Below, one piece after another: positions 60,692 through 64,000 of a stretch of DNA of 64,000 nucleotides (positions are counted from its first letter, which is position 1; each line of letters opens with the position of its first letter). The notes under the pieces are model-generated. The model saw nothing but the letters and a program-made list of their open reading frames with translations, made no database searches and was not told where the DNA came from. Source of the DNA: Sipunculus nudus (Eukaryota; Annelida; Sipuncula; Golfingiida; Sipunculidae); assembly GCA_026874595.1 (NCBI GenBank), contig CM049318.1:24939456-25003455 (forward strand). Direction: 5' to 3'. A program made the position numbers and the translations under genes.

Positions 60692-62981
60692 ATTATGTAG
60701 TCTTGAAGTGTAACAATACAATTTTAATGGAAAATAGAGGGATTCCCTTAATTTCTTTAAGGAACGAAGCAGCAGTTACCCAGTTTCCAGTATGTTAGGA
60801 GAACTTGGGGACATCTAACTGTATGTAGAATTTCGGATCCGTAGGTCCAACAGTTTTAAAACGTGCTTTGTTAACGGACTTCCTGGCGGATGGCAGGAAG
60901 GCCGGAGGACACAGGCCCATCAGATGACTTATATTCAGCTGAGCTAATAACAGTTCAAGGGGGTAATCTAAAATCGTACGGGCAGTCATGAAATAAATTT
61001 AAAATTACCCAAATGAGTAACAAGAGTAAATTTAAAGTTTTCACAATCTAAAGTTGGTTATCTAAGATTACTACACCTGGACATCACCGGATTGTAACGT
61101 GCTGCCATCTTTCGACAACTTTCCGAGTAATCTTACCATATATGCAGCACTTTGCCGATTATTAATAGAATTATATGACAATAAATTGCTACTTAAATTG
61201 ATAAACTGATTATATGATAATAATTTATGATAAAAATACGATAATAAATTATATGAAAATAAACTGGTATCATAGTAAGGAGCTCCCTTCTTTTGGCCAT
61301 CTTCTGAATTAACCTAAGATTGTAAGGGACTCTGCCGATTATTTATAGAATTACATGATAACAAATTATTACTTAAACTGATAACACATAGGAACAGGTA
61401 TTCATAACACAGTTTATTATAAATATATACGAATATAACATATTTTTGTGCAGTCATCTGTGTGTAAAATACAATATATGCTAACAATGAAAACAACAGT
61501 GCTGAAAGATGGTACGGTGGCGGGTGCATCTGTCAAAACACACCTAACTAATAACATTTTGTCGTCTGTCCGCAATTAACAAATTTATCCTAATATATCT
61601 CTGATAACACGATGCTGTCTCTGTTATCATTTTAAATCTATAAATATATATCTATCATATTCATTCGTAGGTGAATATCAGGAATACTTTATCCAAAAAA
61701 CCTATGGCTTAATTCACGTTATATCAGAAGACGGATGCACAGATAGATACATACTGATGAATTTAAAAAGGCTCATTTAAAAGTAACAATCGAGTACAGA
61801 AATACATAAACGGTTTTCATGAAACAAGTCTCTCCTTTTTCGTTCGGACATCAATAATATTTGATAATATTATGCCTCTTGTAGGATCATGCAAATAAAT
61901 AAGGGGAAGGGATTACATCAGTAGCTACCGCTGAAACACTTGTATCTGGTATGATTTCCCTTTAAAGCAACAAAACGAACACATAATGGATCAAATAATC
62001 ACATGTACTAACGTAGGCGGGCCCATTTTGGGGAGAAAAGGAACAATTAATACAAATTATAATTCTGATTTCTCGCATTAAAGGTGAATAAAACAGATAC
62101 TGGCGGTTATTCATTCCGGTTAGTGACTTTTTTTATGAAACACAGTAATTACCCCATGTACATTAAAACTATATAGAAAATTAAAAGTATGCAGCTCCAT
62201 ATAGGCATATACCAACAAGTGGAAACAGACGCATATCAACGAATAATGTGCTGTAAAACGTAACTATAACATGTCTCTTCTGCGTAATAATTTAAATAAA
62301 TATACATCAACCTATTTTTTGCATCCCATGCCTTCCGTGCACGCATTTCAATCCGACGAGCTCGCAGCATTCAGGGTCATGTTCATAGTTCTTCTTGATG
62401 ACATAATCTCAGGTAGATTTCTGTTTTTCATAACACCAAAGCATCAATTGCATAAACGCCCATCTTTAGTATATTGTTCAAATTAACGGACTTCTGATAC
62501 ACACAATGGACGATATATTAGAACTGATATGACATTAGCCCCATTTACACACTGTTTTTTATCAGTCTACAGTGTCGAACCCCAAGAAGTTAATAACAGC
62601 GTTGCAGGTTCGTTCTGCCATTATTTAAGGACGGCATTCGATGGTGGAAATATATTATGACGAGTTTAGAACGGACCATAGTAGTGCTCCTATATGCAAA
62701 TCCATTTGTCAAAAGCCTTGGTACAATTATCGCGGGCCGCGATAATTAATGACGACGCTGTCTAACAGTATATTCACGAATGCACTTTGGTACCGTTGAC
62801 AAATATGGCGGCACAATATGGCTGTACACATATCTCGCAGGACTATGGCAACGGCTGTACTTCCGAGGGCGCGTGCAGCTGCTGGGCTATATTAAGAACA
62901 TACTGAAGGTGCGGGAATTCAACCCGTGCAACAGTCAAGGCATGGTTCTAATTTGATTTCAAAACTGGGCATAATTTATAC
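60692..62981. other. End of the array flank and spacer before the minus-strand gene
   Basis: About 60.99-61.27 kb still matches the array flank at 7.38-7.56 kb and 14.2-14.4 kb, including the GGATTGTAACGTGCTGCCAT-like phrase. Two related sub-blocks (about 61.14-61.2 and 61.33-61.38 kb) repeat each other. After about 61.6 kb the duplicated sequence ends and the DNA is unrelated to the array. About 62.74-62.9 kb is more GC-rich. No gene is supported. Confidence 0.5.
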
Positions 62982-63305
62982 CTGCGGGTTTGATGTAAAT
63001 GCTATTACGACAATGATTAATATCACCATGATAAAGAGCACGCAGCTAAAGACAAGCTTGACGTTGTCCGAATATTCGTCTTCCCCGCTATAGTTATATA
63101 CTGATATGTTCGATAACTGTTTACTGTACGATCTTGCCCGCTTAGCCTGACCGTTGAGGAATGGGCTGGAATGGGCAGTGATGTCACCGAGCTCTTGGTC
63201 ACGTGAATTTCTGGCCAATAAGGGATCAGTGTCTTCAGTATCCATGGTGAATGTCGCCTCTTCCTGGATCTCTTGGTCCCACATCATTGGACTCTGCGTT
63301 GCCAT
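62982..63305 (-). CDS. N-terminal coding exon of an unrecognised type II membrane protein
   Basis: A minus-strand exon of 108 codons, starting MATQSPMMWDQ at the ATG ending at 63305. It has a cytosolic N-terminus of about 82 residues, then a transmembrane segment at about residues 83-102 (LVFSCVLFIMVILIIVVIAF), then SNPQ at a GTATAA donor in phase 0 (intron from 62981 downward). The tail contains an acidic dileucine sorting motif (DTDPLL), a Ser/Tyr-rich stretch and an acidic EDEYSD just before the membrane, suggesting an endosomal, lysosomal or Golgi type II protein. A TTTTCAG acceptor at about 63336 would give the exon about 30 bases of 5' UTR. The rest of the gene would lie at lower coordinates, but no further exon was recognised. 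The family is unknown. Confidence 0.6.
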
Positions 63306-63335
63306 GGTTAAAGAAATGATGCTTCTAGGTTGATC
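63306..63335 (-). other. 5' UTR part of the minus-strand exon
   Basis: Sequence between the putative TTTTCAG acceptor (63336-63342 on the complement) and the ATG. A further upstream, non-coding first exon is implied if this acceptor is used. Confidence 0.4.
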
Positions 63336-63401
63336 CTGAAAATATATACGAGACAATTTAGGGTATTATACGGTGCGTGGAATCAATGTTTAGCCATTAG
63401 C

Positions 63402-63403
<2 letters not shown>

Positions 63404-63452
<49 letters not shown>
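63404..63452. repeat. (TA)n microsatellite
   Basis: A TA array with one TTTATA interruption, about 100 bp beyond the minus-strand start codon. Confidence 0.93.
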
Positions 63453-63880
63453 GAATGTGATATCCAGTTAACAATCCATGGGTCTTGACATTCATCTAAC
63501 TCGATATATTTAAAGGCTATTGTTTACAAATGAAGAAAAAGCAACACATACAACAACAAAACATTTTGGCAAAATGAAAGGCTGTAGCTGTTTATGTGGA
63601 TTTAAATAAGATAAAGTAAATAAAATTAAAATTTCGCCCATTAATTCTAAAAAAAATGTAGTGAAAAGATGAATTCAAAAGGTTTTTGACTCATCATTAG
63701 CTATCTTATAATGATAAATCAGAGCTCATAAATGCTTCGGCCAAAATATTGGAACCAAATGTAAAAATACACAAACTGTCAGAGAATTTGTACGAAATCT
63801 TGAACAATCTAAGGAGACAGTTGAATGATGTCATAATAGGTACAATGTATAAATAAATCCTGCAAAATGGAAAATGTGTG
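63453..63880. other. Unannotated spacer
   Basis: AT-rich sequence with no recognised gene or repeat. Confidence 0.4.
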
Positions 63881-63949
63881 CCTATATAAGCAGGCCCCAA
63901 TAAAGAAACGAAAGTCGCGAAACACAGACTTGGGGCCTGCTTATATAGG
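63881..63949. repeat. Perfect 20-bp inverted repeat
   Basis: Arms at 63881-63900 and 63930-63949 (core AAGCAGGCCCCAA and its complement) are perfectly complementary and enclose a 29-base loop rich in GAAA/CGCGAAA. The right arm runs straight into a tRNA-like sequence. It could be the end of a small transposable element or a SINE rearrangement. Confidence 0.75.
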
Positions 63950-64000
63950 GTAAAACGCTCTCCCCCCTGGCGTTCCGGGTTCGATCCCCGGCGTGGCTAT
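63950..64000 (+). tRNA. tRNA-like 3' half (pseudo-tRNA or SINE), cut by the window end
   Basis: CCGGG-TTCGATC-CCCGG forms an ideal T arm containing the pol III B box (GGTTCGATCC), followed by CGTGGCTA that could be an acceptor 3' strand. The matching 5' strand (AGCCACG), D arm and anticodon arm are not present upstream, where the inverted repeat lies. This is therefore a partial tRNA-derived sequence and not a complete tRNA gene. Confidence 0.45.

Noticed and set aside
62271-62486. 71-codon frame with ATG near the minus-strand gene
   Set aside because: No domain or conserved neighbour. A GTAGAT donor-like site inside it is not sufficient evidence.

Overview
The window looks like nuclear DNA of an invertebrate animal. 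It is AT-rich, holds many long (TA)n arrays, has GT-AG introns, and carries degraded eukaryotic transposons (a Helitron, a non-LTR retroelement, a pogo/Tigger-type element and a short terminal-inverted-repeat element). Gene style and repeat content suggest a lophotrochozoan, probably a mollusc. That assignment is inference, because no species-specific marker was recognised.

The backbone, about 1-62 kb, is a plus-strand tandem array of a core-1 beta-1,3-galactosyltransferase (C1GALT1, GT31) like gene. Each full gene has three exons. Exon 1 encodes a short cytosolic tail and signal anchor, exon 2 (653 bp) the catalytic domain, and exon 3 (135 bp) the C-terminus. The introns have phase 1 and phase 0. 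Unit 1 (exons 1619-1826, 2677-3329, 4634-4768) and unit 5 (40260-40467, 52312-52964, 55992-56126) are open throughout, each 331 aa. Unit 3 (28310-28529, 30023-30675, 32090-32209) is open too, but has His for the first Asp of its DDD motif and stops five codons early. Units 2 (about 19.4-23.2 kb) and 4 (about 33.9-37.4 kb) are pseudogenes. A further exon 3 copy with an in-frame stop lies at 12319-12453, and at about 16.05 kb the flanks of exon 3 survive without the exon.

Non-coding DNA was copied with the genes. The 4.6-11.4 kb flank is repeated at 12.3-18.7 kb and in part at 58-61 kb. A 27-bp minisatellite sits in intron 1 of every unit, and a conserved block lies just before exon 2 in all five. 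Unit 5 intron 1 has grown to 11.8 kb through a decayed Helitron (40623-47135), a non-LTR reverse transcriptase fragment (about 47.3-48.4 kb) and tandemly repeated DNA (48.6-50.9 kb).

The last 3 kb differ. A minus-strand exon (62982-63335) encodes the start of an unrecognised type II membrane protein with an acidic dileucine motif. The window ends in a perfect 20-bp inverted repeat beside a tRNA-like 3' half. I found no CRISPR array, rRNA or complete tRNA.

Functionally, the locus reads as a birth-and-death cluster of Golgi O-glycan galactosyltransferases. The intact copies would add beta-1,3-Gal to GalNAc-Ser/Thr if they keep the ancestral activity. All copies lack a Cys-Cys pair that vertebrate C1GALT1 carries near its C-terminus, so acceptor or donor preference may have changed.
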